A stretch of 64,000 nt of DNA from Inia geoffrensis. Its lineage: Eukaryota; Chordata; Mammalia; Artiodactyla; Iniidae. This document shows positions 1 to 11,527 of this stretch, piece by piece; positions within the stretch are counted from its first letter, which is position 1; each line of letters starts with the position of its first letter. Location: contig CM070912.1 in assembly GCA_036417435.1 (NCBI GenBank), positions 20,944,055-21,008,054 of the forward strand. Direction: 5' to 3'. The notes below the pieces were generated by a model that saw nothing but the letters and a program-made list of their open reading frames with translations, was not told the origin of the DNA and made no database searches. The translations under genes were made by a program, and so were the position numbers.

Positions 1-180
1 GGGCAGTGGAGCCATTATATAGAAGGACCCTGGATCCCTGAATGACTGCATGGAGAAGAGTCCCCCCCCTGCCCTCTCCCCAACCAGCATGGGATTATAA
101 CGGGAGAAATAAACGTTGCTGTATTAAGTCACTGAGACTTGGTTGTCTGTTAAACAGCAGTTAGCCTACCCTGATAAATA
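1..180 (+). repeat. 3' end of an old MaLR-type LTR
   Basis: The stretch ends with the pattern usual for MaLR LTR ends: AATAAA, a TTAAG-TCACTGAGA segment, then a GTTTGTTA-like block and a terminal GATAAATAC. It is truncated by the window edge. Family assignment is from memory of consensus patterns and is approximate. Confidence 0.45.
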
Positions 181-1000
181 CATTTGAATTAACTGATCTT
201 CCCTCCCCCACCCCACCGCACCCCCATTCTCCCATATAATTTTTTACCTCCCACCAGAGCACTTACCATATTAAATAGCAACAGCCTCTCACCTGCCTCT
301 TCACCTGTGGGAGGATAGGGATGGATCATGCCTGTCTCATCCTAGGTATAAACGGGCATCCAGCTCAGCACCTGGATTGTCACACCTACTAAATAAATAG
401 TTGTGGAATCGTTTTGTGGTTGTTGGATTCTCTGTTCCTGGGTGCCTATTCTGGTAACTTGCCCAGGACTGGGATCCCCCCTGCACCTCCCCAGTCCTCT
501 CCCAACACTCAGGACCTGCCTTTGACCCAGTCCAGTAGCTAGCTGGGACTACCTGATGACACAGCTCCTGAAGCTCACTGCCCACCCGACCCCAATTTCC
601 CTATATTGACACGGTTCCCAAGCCTGGTTTCCACCGACCTGTCAGGATCCCTGACACTGCTTGATTTTCTCATGCCTGCTGTCTGCTTTCTGGATGTCAC
701 ATTTGCATCTGCTGGTCTGGATTTCCTCTCAAGTTCTGGAACTTTCCTGGTGACAAGCTGAGGCTCTGGCAATGGGGCAATCACCAAGCTATGTTGTTAG
801 CAAAAAGAAGGGGTAGGAAACAGGGTATATAGTGTACAATAATTTGTGAAAAAATCAAAAAGATATAGATACACTGGAGTTTTCCTTAAAACATTTTTAG
901 AAGAGCACATCAGAAATTGGAAACAGAGCAGCATGGAGGTAGGGTAAGAGTAGAGTCCTGGGACTTGTTGTGGAGGGGGACTTACCTTTTACTCGCTTGT
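181..1000. other. Non-coding, no gene seen; L2 tail fragment at about 250-412
   Basis: No exon-like frame is supported here. Around 250-412 the text resembles an L2 3' end (plus sense), finishing in an AATAAATAGTTGTGGAAT tail. The rest is unique-looking intergenic sequence with short A- and C-rich runs. Confidence 0.4.
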
Positions 1001-1003
1001 ACT

Positions 1004-1255
1004 GTGTGGTAGGCTGAATAATGGCTCCCTTCCCCCTTCCCCAGCAAAGATGTTCATATTCTAACTCTCAGAACCTGTGAATATGTTGCCTTACATAGCA
1101 AAAGAGATTTTGCAGATGTGATTAAGTTAAGGACCTTGACATGGGGTGATTATCCTGGATTATCTGGGTGGGTTTAATGTAATCACAAGAGTCCTTCCTT
1201 ATAAGAGGGAGGCTGGAGGATCAGAATTAGAGGAGCAGATGTGATGTTGGAAGCA
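1004..1255 (+). repeat. Partial MaLR-like LTR
   Basis: Contains the block order GGCTGAATAATGG, AGAACCTGTGAATATGTT, GCAGATGTGATTAAG, GATTATCCTGGATTATCTGG and TGTAATCACAAGAGTCC. The same order recurs at 8640-9165, 10044-10545 and 32879-33362. The 3' half is missing or too diverged to see. Confidence 0.6.
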
Positions 1256-1662
1256 GGGTCGGGGAGGGGGGGCATGGTGGGAAAGAGAGAGAAACAGACA
1301 GACGTTAAGATGTTCCTCTGCTGGCTTTTGGTGCTTTTTTTGGTCTGTGCCTGTTTACATTTTCAGGTTCCAGAGTCCTTAGCTTCAAGCTTGGGATATA
1401 CGAGGCAAGAAGAAAACCCAAGGAGCTCAACACTGTGTGTCCCCTGGTGCCGATGTCCCTATTCTGTCTGCTTTCTTCTCTCCACCTGGCAGAGTCTTCT
1501 GATGTTGCTGTTATATATAATGTCCAGAGTTTTTAGTTATACTTAGTGGGAGAACTAGAGAAAAGGACTTCACTCTATCTTTCTGAAAGTAAAACACCAG
1601 TATCTTTTTGAGGTTTACCTGGTGATTGTAATGTGGAGCCAGAGTTAAGAATCACTGTGATT

Positions 1663-1957
1663 GGACTTCCCTGGTGGCGCAGTGGTTAAGAATCCGCCTG
1701 CCAATGCAGGGGACATGGGTTCGAGCCCTGGTCCGGGAAGACCCCACATGCCGCAGAGCAACTAAGCCTGTGCGCCACAACTACTGAAGCCCGCGTGCCT
1801 AGAGCCCGTGCTCCGCAACAAAGAGAAGCCACCGCGATGAGAAGCTCGCACACCACAACGAAGAGTAGCTCCGGCTTACCGCAACTGGAGAAAGCCCGCG
1901 CACAGCAAGGAAGACCCAATGCAGCCAATAAATAAATTAATTAATTAAGTTAAAAAA
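1663..1957 (+). mobile_element. CHR-type tRNA-Glu SINE with 13-bp target duplication
   Basis: Begins GGACTTCCCTGGTGGCGCAG, keeps the tRNA-like head with the GGTTCGAGCCC B-box, and ends in an AATAAATTAATT tail. The 13-bp direct repeat AATCACTGTGATT flanks it exactly at 1650-1662 and 1958-1970. This family is restricted to Cetacea, hippos and ruminants. Confidence 0.95.
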
Positions 1958-1970
1958 AATCACTGTGATT

Positions 1971-3039
1971 AAGGAGTGGGGGGAGGGGGAAAACAGCATT
2001 ATAAAATATAATTTACAAAACACAAATACATATGTATAAAAAGCATCTGGAAGGAAAAATGACAAAATGTTAACAGTAGTTATCTTTGGGTGATAGGATC
2101 ATAAGCGATTTTTAATTATAACTTTTTATTTTGAAATAGTTTAAGACTCACACATGGAGATCCATGTATCCTTCACCCAGCTTCCCCCATAATAATACCT
2201 TGCCTACTAGTATAATACTATTAACTCAGATTTCACCAGTTTTTAAATTACAGGCAATTTTAATATCCTCTCTTTTGTTCATCTGAACATATTTCCTGTA
2301 TAACAACAAAAATTTGTGAACAACATCGATTCCTCCTTTAGTGTATCTGAGCTCACTCCTTTCTGCCTGCTGAGGTCTTTCCTATGTTTTTCTCTTCTGG
2401 CTCCATTTCTGCATCCACATCATAAACATCCTCCACAGAACAACCAAGGGAAGGAAGGTACATGGGACAGACCTTCACTGTCCTGGAAATCCACTCATTC
2501 AATAAATCTCTTTGACGTGCCTACTGGGGGCCTGGAATCAATGGAGAGTTACCGCCAATGCAGCTTTCATTGCCTACATTTTTTATTTTCTGTATATTAT
2601 GATGTTTTGACATCTTAGAGAGGGTCTGGCTAGGGAGAGACTGCCTTTCCTGGAGCAAGCCGATTAGAGACAGCAAGGGACTCAGCCTTTGATATACAAA
2701 AGAACACATCCAGTGCCACATCTTGCTTTATCTGGTCCCCATACCGCAGGAAGCAATATTTCTGGCCTTAATCAACCCAGAGCCAGATACCAGGTAACTA
2801 GGGACCACTCCTATAGGTAAGAACCTGCTGAAATTTTTCAGACTGACCCATCCTAGCCATGTTTTCTCCTCACTCCTGCTTTCTGCCTGCTGACCACACT
2901 GGGCTTTCCCCACCTTGCCCTGTTTCTAGGACCTGTTATAGAATAAACTGTATTTTCCTGAGCCTCTCCTGTGGCCATACCTGACTGGCCGTCACATAAG
3001 AGAACCTAGAACAAGCTTCCTCCACTGGAGTGCATACTC
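1971..3039. other. Non-coding; antisense old L1 fragment at about 2075-2345
   Basis: About 2075-2345 reads as the antisense of an old L1 3' region (TTTGAAATAGTTTAAGACTC, then CCTTCACCCAGCTTCC). The remainder up to 3039 has no recognisable gene; its end, about 2850-3000, looks like degraded LTR. Confidence 0.4.
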
Positions 3040-3300
3040 TAGTGTATGAGACAGACATTAATATTATACCTGTGAGTGTAAAACTATAACCATGAGAAAG
3101 AAGTTCATGGTGCTCAGAGCATTTTAACAGGGAGATGTGACCCAGGCTTGGGGGGGTGGGGTGGTCAGAGAAGGTGTCCTTGAGGAAATGACATGTGGGT
3201 GAGATCTGAAAGGGAGATCAGTAGAAATTAACCAGAGAAGTGGAGGAACGTTTTCCAGGCAGAGGGACCAGCACGTCGGAGACCTCACCGCTGGAGCCTG
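3040..3300 (-). repeat. L2 LINE fragment, antisense
   Basis: Contains the reverse complement of the L2 3' domain, recognisable by a GAGGAAATGACAT block, GAGATCTGAAAGGG, and CCAGGCAGAGGGACCAGCA. Old and strongly diverged. Confidence 0.55.
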
Positions 3301-3305
3301 CGTGC

Positions 3306-3509
3306 AGGGTGACCAGCCAACCCCTGTTGCCCGAGACTGAGTTAGGGTTAGGGTAGGTTCTGGGTACCATATTTTCAGTTTTAAAACTGTGACAGTCTTG
3401 GGTAAACTGTCCTAGTTCCCCAGGGACTGGGGGGATTCCTGGGATACTCGATTTTCAGTGCTAGTGCTGGGAAAGTTCTGGGCAAACTAGGAGGAGTTGG
3501 CCACCCTGT
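3306..3509. repeat. Ancient short DNA-transposon-like element with inverted ends
   Basis: The left end AGGGTGACCAGCCAAC and right end GTTGGCCACCCT are imperfect inverted repeats. The inside carries mirrored GGGTACC / GGGATACT-type segments. This fits a small non-autonomous DNA transposon relic; the family name is not certain. Confidence 0.5.
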
Positions 3510-3710
3510 ATGGCATCTTCAAGAAATTGAAGAAGGTTCTTAGAGTGAGTGTCCTTGGAAGCAGGCCCTGAGAAAAGGAGTCACGTGGGAGGAGTTTATT
3601 TGGGAGGTGGAAGAGGAGGGAAACGGGGAAATGAGACACAGGGAAGGGAAGGCAGCCAACAAAGGGGACAGTCTTGCTCTACTGAGGGGTCTCCAGAGAA
3701 ATAGAACCTG

Positions 3711-3870
3711 TAGGAGACAGGTAGGCAGGTAGACAGATAGATGATACATAGACAGATAGATATGGATGGGTGGCTAAATAGATAAGTAGAGAGATAGGTA
3801 TGGATGGATAGATTGTCAAATGGATGGGTGGATGGATGGATACATACATACGTAGATATATAGAGATATT
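3711..3870. repeat. Compound tetranucleotide repeat (GATA / GATG)
   Basis: Imperfect runs of GATA, GATG and CATA units, interrupted by longer spacers. It is a typical mutable microsatellite and lies inside otherwise unassigned intergenic DNA. Confidence 0.8.
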
Positions 3871-4639
3871 TGTATTAAGGAATTAACCCACATGAACATG
3901 AGGGTTGGCAAGTCTGAAATCTGTAGGGGAGGCTGGCAGACTGGAAACTCAGGCAGGAGTTGATCTTAAGGCAGAATTTCTCCTTTGAGAAAGATTTCGA
4001 TCTTGGCCATGATCTTATTGAAGCCCATCCATATTATTGAGCATAATCTCCTTTACTTAAAGCCAATTGATTACAGATGTTAACCACATCTACCACATCT
4101 ACCTGCATAGCCACATTGTGATCAGTATTTGATGGAATACCTGGTACCATCGCCTAGCCAAGTGAGCACAGAAAATTAACCATCACGACGCTCAAGCCAG
4201 TGACTCCTGTGGACAATGGGTTTAATCCTGCTGGGGCATACTGGGAGACAGTGGACACACCAGAGACACATCAGAATCATGCACCCAGGTGAGGGACATT
4301 GGGTATTTACACTCCAATTCTCATCAGACACTGTCTGACAGCTGCTGCAGTGGGGGAGGTAGGGAGATGGGTGGGGAGGCAGGTAGGCAAGGATTTCCAG
4401 AGACCAGAGGACCTGCTCAGGCAAAACAGAGCCCTGAGGTGGTTTGGAGGAGGGGAAGGGTGGAATGTCCACTACAGAAGGCCCCTGGGAATCAAGTGCC
4501 GAGAGCAAAGTAAAAGGGGCCTGGCCACAAAGAGTCCTGTAGGCCATGTGAAGATTTAAGGCTTTAAATCAAGAACAATGGAAAGACATTATGTTTGGTG
4601 GCTGGGGGGATAAGGAGAGGCCTAATGAACGGATTTGTG
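3871..4639. other. Non-coding intergenic stretch
   Basis: No supported gene. Overlapping open frames around 4176-4559 on both strands have no family resemblance. The final part (4560-4640) resembles antisense L2. Confidence 0.5.
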
Positions 4640-6198
4640 TTTTCAAATGTCTTTCCATTGATTCTGTTCCATATAGATCAGTGGAACAGAATAGAGAGCC
4701 CCAAATAAACCCATACACCTACAGTCAATTAAAGACCTTTTAAAAACACAAATCCGGTCATTATGCCTCTCCTTACTGCCCCCCCCCCCCAACTTCAACA
4801 AAGGAGGCAAGGATATAAAATGGGAAAAAGACAGTCTCTTTAGCAAGTGGTGTTGGGAAAGTTGGACAGCTGCAGGTAAATCAATGAAGTTAGAACACAC
4901 CCTCACACCATACACAAAAATAAACTCAAAATGGCTTAAAGACTTATAAGACATAACACCATAAAACTCAGAGAAGAGAGCACAGACAAAATATTCTCTG
5001 ACATAAATTGTACCAATGTTTTCTTAGGTCCGTCTCCGAAGGCAATAGAAATAAAAACAAAAATAAACAAATGGGACCTAATCAAACTTAATACAAGCTT
5101 TTGCACAGCAAAGGAAACCATACAAAGAAAAACGAAAAGAAACCTATGGAATGGGAGAAAATATGTGCAAATGATGCAACCGACAAGGGCTTAATCTTCA
5201 AAACATACAAACAGCTCAGGCAACTCAACAACAAAAAAACAAACAACACAATCAAAAAATTGGCAAAAGACCTAAAAAGACATTTCTCCAAAGAAGAAAT
5301 ACAGATGGCCAACAGGCACATGAAAAGATGCTCAACATCATCAGTTATTAGAGAAATGCAAATCAGAACTACAATGAGGTATCACTTCACACCTGTCAGA
5401 ATGGCCGTCATTAAAAAGTCTACAGGGGCTTCGCTGGTGGCGCAGTGGTTGAGAATCTGCCTGCCAATGCAAGGGACACGGGTTCTAGTCCTGGTCTGGG
5501 AAGATCCCACATGCCATGGAGCAACTAGGCCCGTGAGCCACAACTACTGAGCCTGTGCATCTGGAGCTTGTGCTCTACAACATGAGAGGCTGCGACAGTG
5601 AGACGCCCGCGCACCGTGATGAAGAGTGGCCCCCACTTGCCGCAACTAGAGAAAGCCCTCACACAAAACGAAGACCCAACACAGCCAAAAATAAATAAAT
5701 AAATAAACAAAAAAATTTAAAAAAATAAAAATAAATAAAAAGTCTACAAATAACAAATGCTGGAGAGGGTGTGGAGAAAAGGGAACCCTCCTACACTGTT
5801 GGTAGGAACGTAAGCAGCCACTGTGGGAATCTATGGAGGTTCCTCAGAAAACTAAAAATAGAATTACTATACAATTCAGCAGTCCCACTCCTGGGCATAT
5901 ATCCAGGCAAACTATAATTCAAAAAGATACCTGCACCACTATGTTTATAACAGTACTATTCACAATAGCCAAGACATGGAAACAACCTAAGTGTCTATCA
6001 ACAGATGAATGTATAAAGAAGATGTGGTACATATGTACAATAGAATATTACTCAGCCATAAGAAAAAATGAAATAATGCCATTTGCAGCAACATTGATGC
6101 AACTAGAGATTATCATATTAAGTGAAGTAAGTCAGAAAGAGAAAGACAAACACCATATTACATCACTTATATGTGGAATCTAAAATATGGCACAAATG
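4640..6198 (+). mobile_element. 5'-truncated L1: end of ORF2 region and 3' UTR
   Basis: Reads as L1 in sense orientation. The ORF2 C-terminal part is broken by stops and frameshifts; segments resembling its usual text occur around 5100-5420 and 5830-6180 (for example near CAGCCATAAGAAAAAATGAA). A CHR SINE interrupts it at 5425-5736. L1 sequence stops at the CACAAATG at 6191-6198 and resumes at 6960. The element cannot encode a working protein. Confidence 0.9.
5425..5736 (+). mobile_element. CHR-type SINE nested in the L1
   Basis: Head GGGGCTTCGCTGGTGGCGCA and an AAATAAATAAATAAACAA tail. The target duplication AAAAAGTCTACA is present at 5413-5424 and again at 5737-5748. This shows insertion into an already resident L1. 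Confidence 0.95.
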
Positions 6199-6959
6199 GG
6201 AGCTGCTGAGCTGAGGTGCTGATGCAGCCATTTTGTACTAGGACGTCCAGTCTGAAGTGCCGGGAGCAAGGTCTCTGCACGTGGCCTCCTATGAGGAAGT
6301 GAAACCAGACTAAGCACAAAAGGAAAAAAAATGTTCTGAATCAGAGACTAACCACCCCAGGGGCAGAATTCCTGTGAGGCCTCCAGGCATCCAGTAAATG
6401 ATGTAGGGCTAAGGTGATGGGAGCTGCCCAATAGAGAACTTAAGAGCAGGATCCCAGGGGGAGACCATTAGAACAGATATGGGGAACATGGAAGCATTCC
6501 ACAGGGACCCCCTGAAATACCTGGGAAGGGCAGCCTGATACAAGACTGCAACTCCAGTGGATCAATTAGGAGAAGAACTCAAGCAAATGTAATGTAATGA
6601 TTAATGGAAGATGGAGAATACAAGGATATCTGGGTTACAATGAACTCAACAGTATTATGAATTCTGTATCCAGAACTAGAAAGACCATCGTGAACAAGAC
6701 AGACATGGTCTTGAACCTCACAGATACAGCCACTATGTACAAATATGAAGTTGATTCCAACAGAGATTACAGTCTGTGAAGGTGTCAGCCAACTTTTTTC
6801 TATAAACGACCAAATAATAAATATTTTAGGTTTTGGGTCATATGGTATCTGTCACAACTACTCCACTCTGCCATTGTAGTGTGAAAGCAGTCAGACAATG
6901 CATAAGCAAATAGGCATTGTTGTATTCTAATGAAGCTTTATTTATGGAAAAAAATGTGT
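6199..6959 (+). repeat. 761-bp insertion splitting the L1, with hAT MER1-like part at about 6780-6955
   Basis: L1 text is interrupted between CACAAATG (6191-6198) and CATAAATG (6960-6967), an 8-bp near-duplication. The 3' part (6780-6955) matches the hAT-Charlie MER1-type pattern (GTCAGCCAAC, AATATTTTAGG, CTGCCATTGTAG). The insert ends in a short A-run. The first 580 bp is not assigned to a family. Confidence 0.6.
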
Positions 6960-7290
6960 CATAAATGAACCTATCTACAAAACAGAAACAGACTCACAGA
7001 CATAGAGAACAGACCTGTGGTTGCCAAGGGGGAGAAGGGTGGGGAGGGAAGGATTGGGAGTTTGGGATTAGCAGATGCAAACTATTATATATAGCATGGA
7101 TGGACAACAAGATCCTGCTGTATAGCACAGGGAACTACATTCAATCTCCTGGGACAAACCATAATGGAAAAGAATATAAAAAAGAACCTCTATATGTGTA
7201 TAACTAAGTCACTTTGCTGTACAGCAGAAATTAGCACAACATTGTAAATCAACTGTACGTCAATAAAATAAAGAGAGAATTAAAAAAAAG
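6960..7290 (+). mobile_element. Distal 3' UTR of the same L1
   Basis: Continues the L1 3' UTR: ACAGAAACAGACTCACAGAC, GTATAGCACAGGGAACTA, a TTGTAAATCAACTGTAC block and a terminal AATAAAATAAA / A-run. Colinear with the part ending at 6198. Confidence 0.9.
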
Positions 7291-7664
7291 ATCTTTAGGC
7301 TGTTATGAGAAAAGGGGCAAAGGGGATGTTGAGCCACTAGCTTGGAAGATCTTGCTGGAGTCCAGGTGCCAGATGGTGGCATCTGGGAGAGAGTGGTAAC
7401 AGTGAGGGTGGAGAGAAGACAGACTCTAGAGTTGTTCATGGAACTAAAGCAACAGGTCTTGGTTTTTGATGTAGGATCGTTCGGAGGGTATTGAAAGGAG
7501 AGTATCAAAGCCATCCCTACTCCAGGAATCCTGCACTTATTTTAAAAACCTTTTTTTATGTGTGGGGGAGGGGGGATAGCTGGGGCCCCAGAATGGACCA
7601 AACAGCCCAGAAGTTGCCTGCAACAAGCTGGACCATGAGAATGACCTTAAGATGACCTTGTCTG
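7291..7664. other. Non-coding; antisense L2-like remains
   Basis: About 7305-7510 resembles diverged antisense L2 (GTGGCATCTGGGAGAGAGTGG). No gene is seen. Confidence 0.35.
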
Positions 7665-7870
7665 GGACTTCCCTAGTGGCACAGTGGATAAGACTCCACG
7701 TTCCCAATGCAGGGGGCCCGAGTTAGATCCCTGGTCAAGGAACTAGATCTCGCATGCATGCCACAACTAACAGTTTGCATGCCACAACTAAGGAGCCCAT
7801 ACACTGCAACTAAGGAGCCTGCCTGCCATAACTAAGACTTAGTGCAACCAAATTAAAAAAAAAAAAAAAA
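7665..7870 (+). mobile_element. CHR-type SINE, shorter older subfamily
   Basis: Head GGGACTTCCCTAGTGGCACA, internal TCCCTGGTCAAGGAACTAGA, A-rich tail. The flanks GATGACCTTGTCTG (7651-7664) and GATGAACTCGTCTG (7871-7884) are a slightly diverged target duplication. Confidence 0.85.
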
Positions 7871-7884
7871 GATGAACTCGTCTG

Positions 7885-8639
7885 CTGCCTGATCTGTTTT
7901 CATACCCTAGGATGCTTATTGCGTAATCAGAAACCTCCTGTTGAAAATACAGCTGGACGATACAGTGTAAATGGAGGGTAACCATGGAAAACATTGCTTT
8001 GGGCTCTCAGGCAGATCTCATAACTAGAACAGTGATGGTATGTAATTGAGAAATCAGACACCCAGAGCCCATCACCTTGAAATGGGCACCCTTAACCCTC
8101 ACACCTTGGTTGTCCAAACATCACGTGCTCCTTAAATGCCCACCTGCTTTCTGTGTCACATTTTGTTTTGCCCACTGTGTGGAACAAAGGGTGGATTTAA
8201 CCACTCTGGTGGGCGGTGGGGAGCAGATTAAGAGGGGATGGAAAGAGCAGTGTCACACTGGGGCTTTCCCACTTGTCCTTGGCTTTAAGAAGCCAGGTGT
8301 AATGAGAGGATCAGATGGTGGTGGTGTAATTTGACAAAACTGGAACTTCCCCACCTCTGCTCCCGGCACCATGAGAATCTTCCTCTGAAGGGAACATTGG
8401 CCCAGCTGCTGAACAAGAAGATGGGGACAGATAACTGTGACCTGCCCGTACAAATGACTAGAAAACCAAACTGAGCTTTAACTTCCAGTGGTGTCTGAGG
8501 CCAGGCTACAGCGTTTCTCATCTCCTCCTCGGCCAACGTGCTCAAGATGGGAATCCACGGGGGGGATTGTGGAAGACCCCCAGCTACCCGCGCCTCCTGG
8601 TATCCCTGTCCTTGGGTAGTTGCCCTCCCACACTTACCA
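7885..8639. other. Non-coding intergenic stretch
   Basis: No recognised gene or repeat. Overlapping frames at 8077-8773 on both strands do not resemble any family I know. Confidence 0.5.
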
Positions 8640-9165
8640 TGATGGGTCTGAGTGGTTGTCAGAATAACGGCCTCCAAAGATTCCATGTCCTAAAAGCTGG
8701 AACCTGTGACTCTGTTAGGTTACATGGAAAAGGGGAAATAAAGGTTGTAAATGGAATTAACGTTGTTAATTAATTGACCCAGAGATGGGGAGATTATCCT
8801 GGATTATCTGGGTGGGCCCAGCGTAATCACAAGTGTCCTGAGCTGGGGAAGAAGAATGCGGAAGAGTCAGAGCCAGAGGGATGGCTTCATTACAAAGACT
8901 CAGCCAGGCACTGCTGGCTTTGAAGATGGAGGGGGCACGAGCCAAGGACTGTAGGTGCCTCTAGAAGCTGGGAAGGCAGGAAAATGGATTCTCCCCTAGG
9001 GCCTCTGGAGGGAGCCCCGTCCTCGTGACGCATCTTGAACTGTAGCCCGGCAAGACCCATTTCAGACTTCTGACCTCGAGAACTGTAAGCTAATAAATCT
9101 GTGTTGTTTAAAGCATTAAGTCTGTGGCAATTTGTTACAGCAGCAATAGGAACCTAACACAGTCA
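8640..9165 (+). repeat. MaLR-like solo LTR
   Basis: Near full-length copy of the LTR also seen at 10044 and 32879. Landmarks include GGAACCTGTGACTCTGTTA, GGATTATCTGGGTGGGCCCA, AGGAAAATGGATTCTC and the terminal AATAAATCTGTGTTGTTTAA, CAGCAATAGGAACCTAACAC. Confidence 0.75.
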
Positions 9166-9224
9166 CGTGGCTAATTTCATATGGCAGAATGCGACAGCGC
9201 GTCATGTCACTTCATAGACACGTT

Positions 9225-9606
9225 TAAAGGACTGAGGCTTCCGTTTTGAGCTCTCCTTCTCTCTCTCGCTGCCTTTCTCTAATTATTTGCTCTGAGGGAA
9301 GCCCTGATGCGAACAGACCTACAGAGAGGGCCACGTTGAGAGGAACTGAAGCCTCCTGCCAACTGCCACGTGAATGAGCTGAGAAGCAACCCCTGCAGCC
9401 CAGTCGAGCCTTCAGAGAGCACAGCCCTGGCCAGCAGTTTGACTGCAACCTCCACGAGAGACCCTGAGCCAGAGCCACCTAGCTAAGCTGCTCCTGGATT
9501 CCTGGATTCCTGGATTCCCCTTCATAAAATGTGAGATAATAAATCCTGTTGTTCTCAGCCACTAAGGTTTGGGGTATTTGTTATGTAAGACTGGATAACT
9601 AATACA
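9225..9606 (+). repeat. Second MaLR-type LTR of a different subfamily
   Basis: Shares the ending (ATAATAAATCCTGTTGTTCT, AGCCACTAAGGTTT, GGATAACTAATAC) but has a different body (CCACGAGAGACCCTGAGCCA). It contains a small 10-bp triplication, TGGATTCC repeats, near 9490-9520. Confidence 0.6.
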
Positions 9607-9639
9607 GGGTCATTCCATACTTTTCTGCTAACCTCACAT

Positions 9640-10043
9640 AACATGTTTCATCAGGTGCTAAGTCCTACAGGCTCTACTTCCTAGTGATCACAGCTGTGCT
9701 CTTGCTTTTGAACTATTGCAATGGTCCTCTCACACCTCAAGACCACTGTACCTGCTGTTCCCACTGCTGGGAACAGTCCAACTGGATCTTCCCATAGTTG
9801 ACACCATCTCATCAGATCTCAGATTAATGTCACCTAGAGAGGCCTTCTCTGATCATCCGGTTTCATATTGCTGTTTTATTTCACACAGAGCATGTAACAC
9901 ACTCTGAAATTGTCTCTAAAGAAAAAAACCATTTACTTGTTTATTTGTAAATTGTCTGTCTTCTTCAGTAAAACATAAGATCCATGAGGTCAGGAACCTT
10001 CCTTGTCTGTATCCACCAAAGCTAACACACCCCTAATATATAG
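9640..10043 (+). repeat. L2 LINE 3' region, left part
   Basis: Typical L2 end: CTGCTGTTCCCACTGCTGGG, AGGCCTTCTCTGATCATCC, AAACATAAGATCCATGAGG. It stops at the incoming LTR at 10044, and its tail reappears at 10546. Confidence 0.75.
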
Positions 10044-10545
10044 AGGGTGTGGTTGGCAGAATAATGACCCCCCCCAAAGATGTCCACATCCCAACCGCCA
10101 GAACCTGTGACTATGTTACGTTACAAGGCAAAGGGGAATTAAAGTTGTAGATGGAATTAAGTTTACCAATCAGCTGATCTTGAGATAGGGAGATTGTTCT
10201 AGATTATCTGGATGCACACGATGTGATCACAAGGGTCCTTGAATGGGGGAGAGAGAGACAGAGAGAGAGGGGATCAAAGAGAAGACCTCAGCTTAATGAT
10301 GCTGGCTTTGAAGGTGAACGGGCCAGGAGCGGGGAGGGGTCTCTAGAAGTTGGAAAGGCAAAGGAAATGGATTCTCCTCAAACGCCTCCAGAAGGAGCAC
10401 ACCCTCTACCCACATCTTGATTTTAGCCATTTCAGACCCATTTGTGACCTCTTTCAAATTTCTGACATCCAGAACTGTAAAATAATAAATCTGTATTGTT
10501 TTAAGCCACTAAGTTTGTGATAGTTCGTTATAGGAGCAAGAGAAA
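10044..10545 (+). repeat. MaLR-like LTR inserted in an L2 tail
   Basis: Same block order as 8640-9165 (GGTTGGCAGAATAATGACC, AGAACCTGTGACTATGTTA, TTAAGCCACTAAGTTTGTGA). It interrupts L2 just before the conserved tail at 10546-10585. Confidence 0.7.
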
Positions 10546-11215
10546 ATTGCTCTCAAAAAATATTTATGAAATTGAATGAATGAAAGGTCACTTTGCTCCA
10601 GTCCATCCCTGCTCTGTTTCAGTGTTATCTTTCTAAACTGAGGATCTGATCTCATCATCTCTCTGCCCATCTGCCTGTAATCATCTCCCTTTGGCTGTAG
10701 GATGACTCCAAGCTCCTTCAAGACCTTTACAACCCTCAGCCCACCATTCCAGCCTTGCTGGCTTCCCCACTCGTGGAAAAATCATTTGGACGTCTTGCTT
10801 CACCCCAGCTTGTCATGCCCTTCTGTGCCGGTATGCGTCTTCAGATGTGTTCCCTCTTCCAGGACTCTCAACCCCAATATTTGGTGAATACCTCCTCACT
10901 CTTCAAGATTAGACTCAAAGGTCACCTCTAGCTACTCAGGTCATAATTTGCATCTACTGTAACTTTCTGTAATCTCTTGCATCCTGACTTTGATCACCCT
11001 GTGCTGTATTAAACTTCCAGCCCCTCTGTCCTTAACACCACGTAGAGCCACTCGCAAGTAGAGCTGGTGTCAGAGTCATCCCTGCATCCACTTGGGATAA
11101 GAATTTGGGAACATTACTCCCAAAGATTAAGGACTATTAAGGACTAGCCTAAGCATCCTAATGCTTTCCCTGATCTCTCCTCCAGAGATTAGTTAAACCT
11201 CTGAGTCACTCTTTT
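10546..11215 (+). repeat. L2 tail remnant and a second L2 3' end
   Basis: 10546-10585 is the terminal L2 tail (AAATATTTATGAAATTGAATG). About 10590-10985 is another L2 3' region (TGGCTGTAGGATGACTCCAA, TTCAAGATTAGACTCAAAGG). 10986-11215 is unassigned. Confidence 0.55.
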
Positions 11216-11514
11216 TTTTAAATTAATTAATTAATTTTATATTTATTTTTGGCTGTATTGGGTCTTCGTTTCTGTGCAAGGGCTTTCTCCAGTTGTGGCC
11301 AGTGGGGGCCACTCTTCATCACGGTGCACGGACCTCTCATTGCCACGGCCTCTCCCGTTGCAGAGCACAGGCTCCAGGCGCGCAGGCTCAGTAGTTGTGG
11401 CTCATGGGCCCAGCCGCTCCGCGGCATGTGGGATCTTCCCGGACCGGGGCACGAACCTGTGTCCCCTGCACTGGCAGGCAGATTCCTAAACACTGCACCG
11501 CCAGGGAAGTCCCC
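11216..11514 (-). mobile_element. CHR-type SINE, minus orientation
   Basis: The right end CCAGGGAAGTCC is the reverse complement of the SINE head. The target duplication GAGTCACTCTTTT is at 11203-11215 and 11515-11527. Confidence 0.95.
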
Positions 11515-11527
11515 GAGTCACTCTTTT

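Noticed and set aside
3340..3358. TTAGGG-like repeats suggesting interstitial telomere sequence
   Set aside because: Only two imperfect units, explained by the surrounding DNA-transposon-like element.
3711..3870. Regularly repeated units resembling a CRISPR or satellite array
   Set aside because: Units are simple GATA/GATG microsatellite, with no conserved repeat-spacer structure and a mammalian context.
4660..4690. GTTCC...GGAAC inverted half sites resembling a steroid response element
   Set aside because: The spacing does not fit a three-base-spaced glucocorticoid/mineralocorticoid element, and the segment is L1 sequence.
5101..6183. Plus-strand frames of 149 and 116 codons
   Set aside because: These are pieces of a broken L1 ORF2 region and an inserted SINE.
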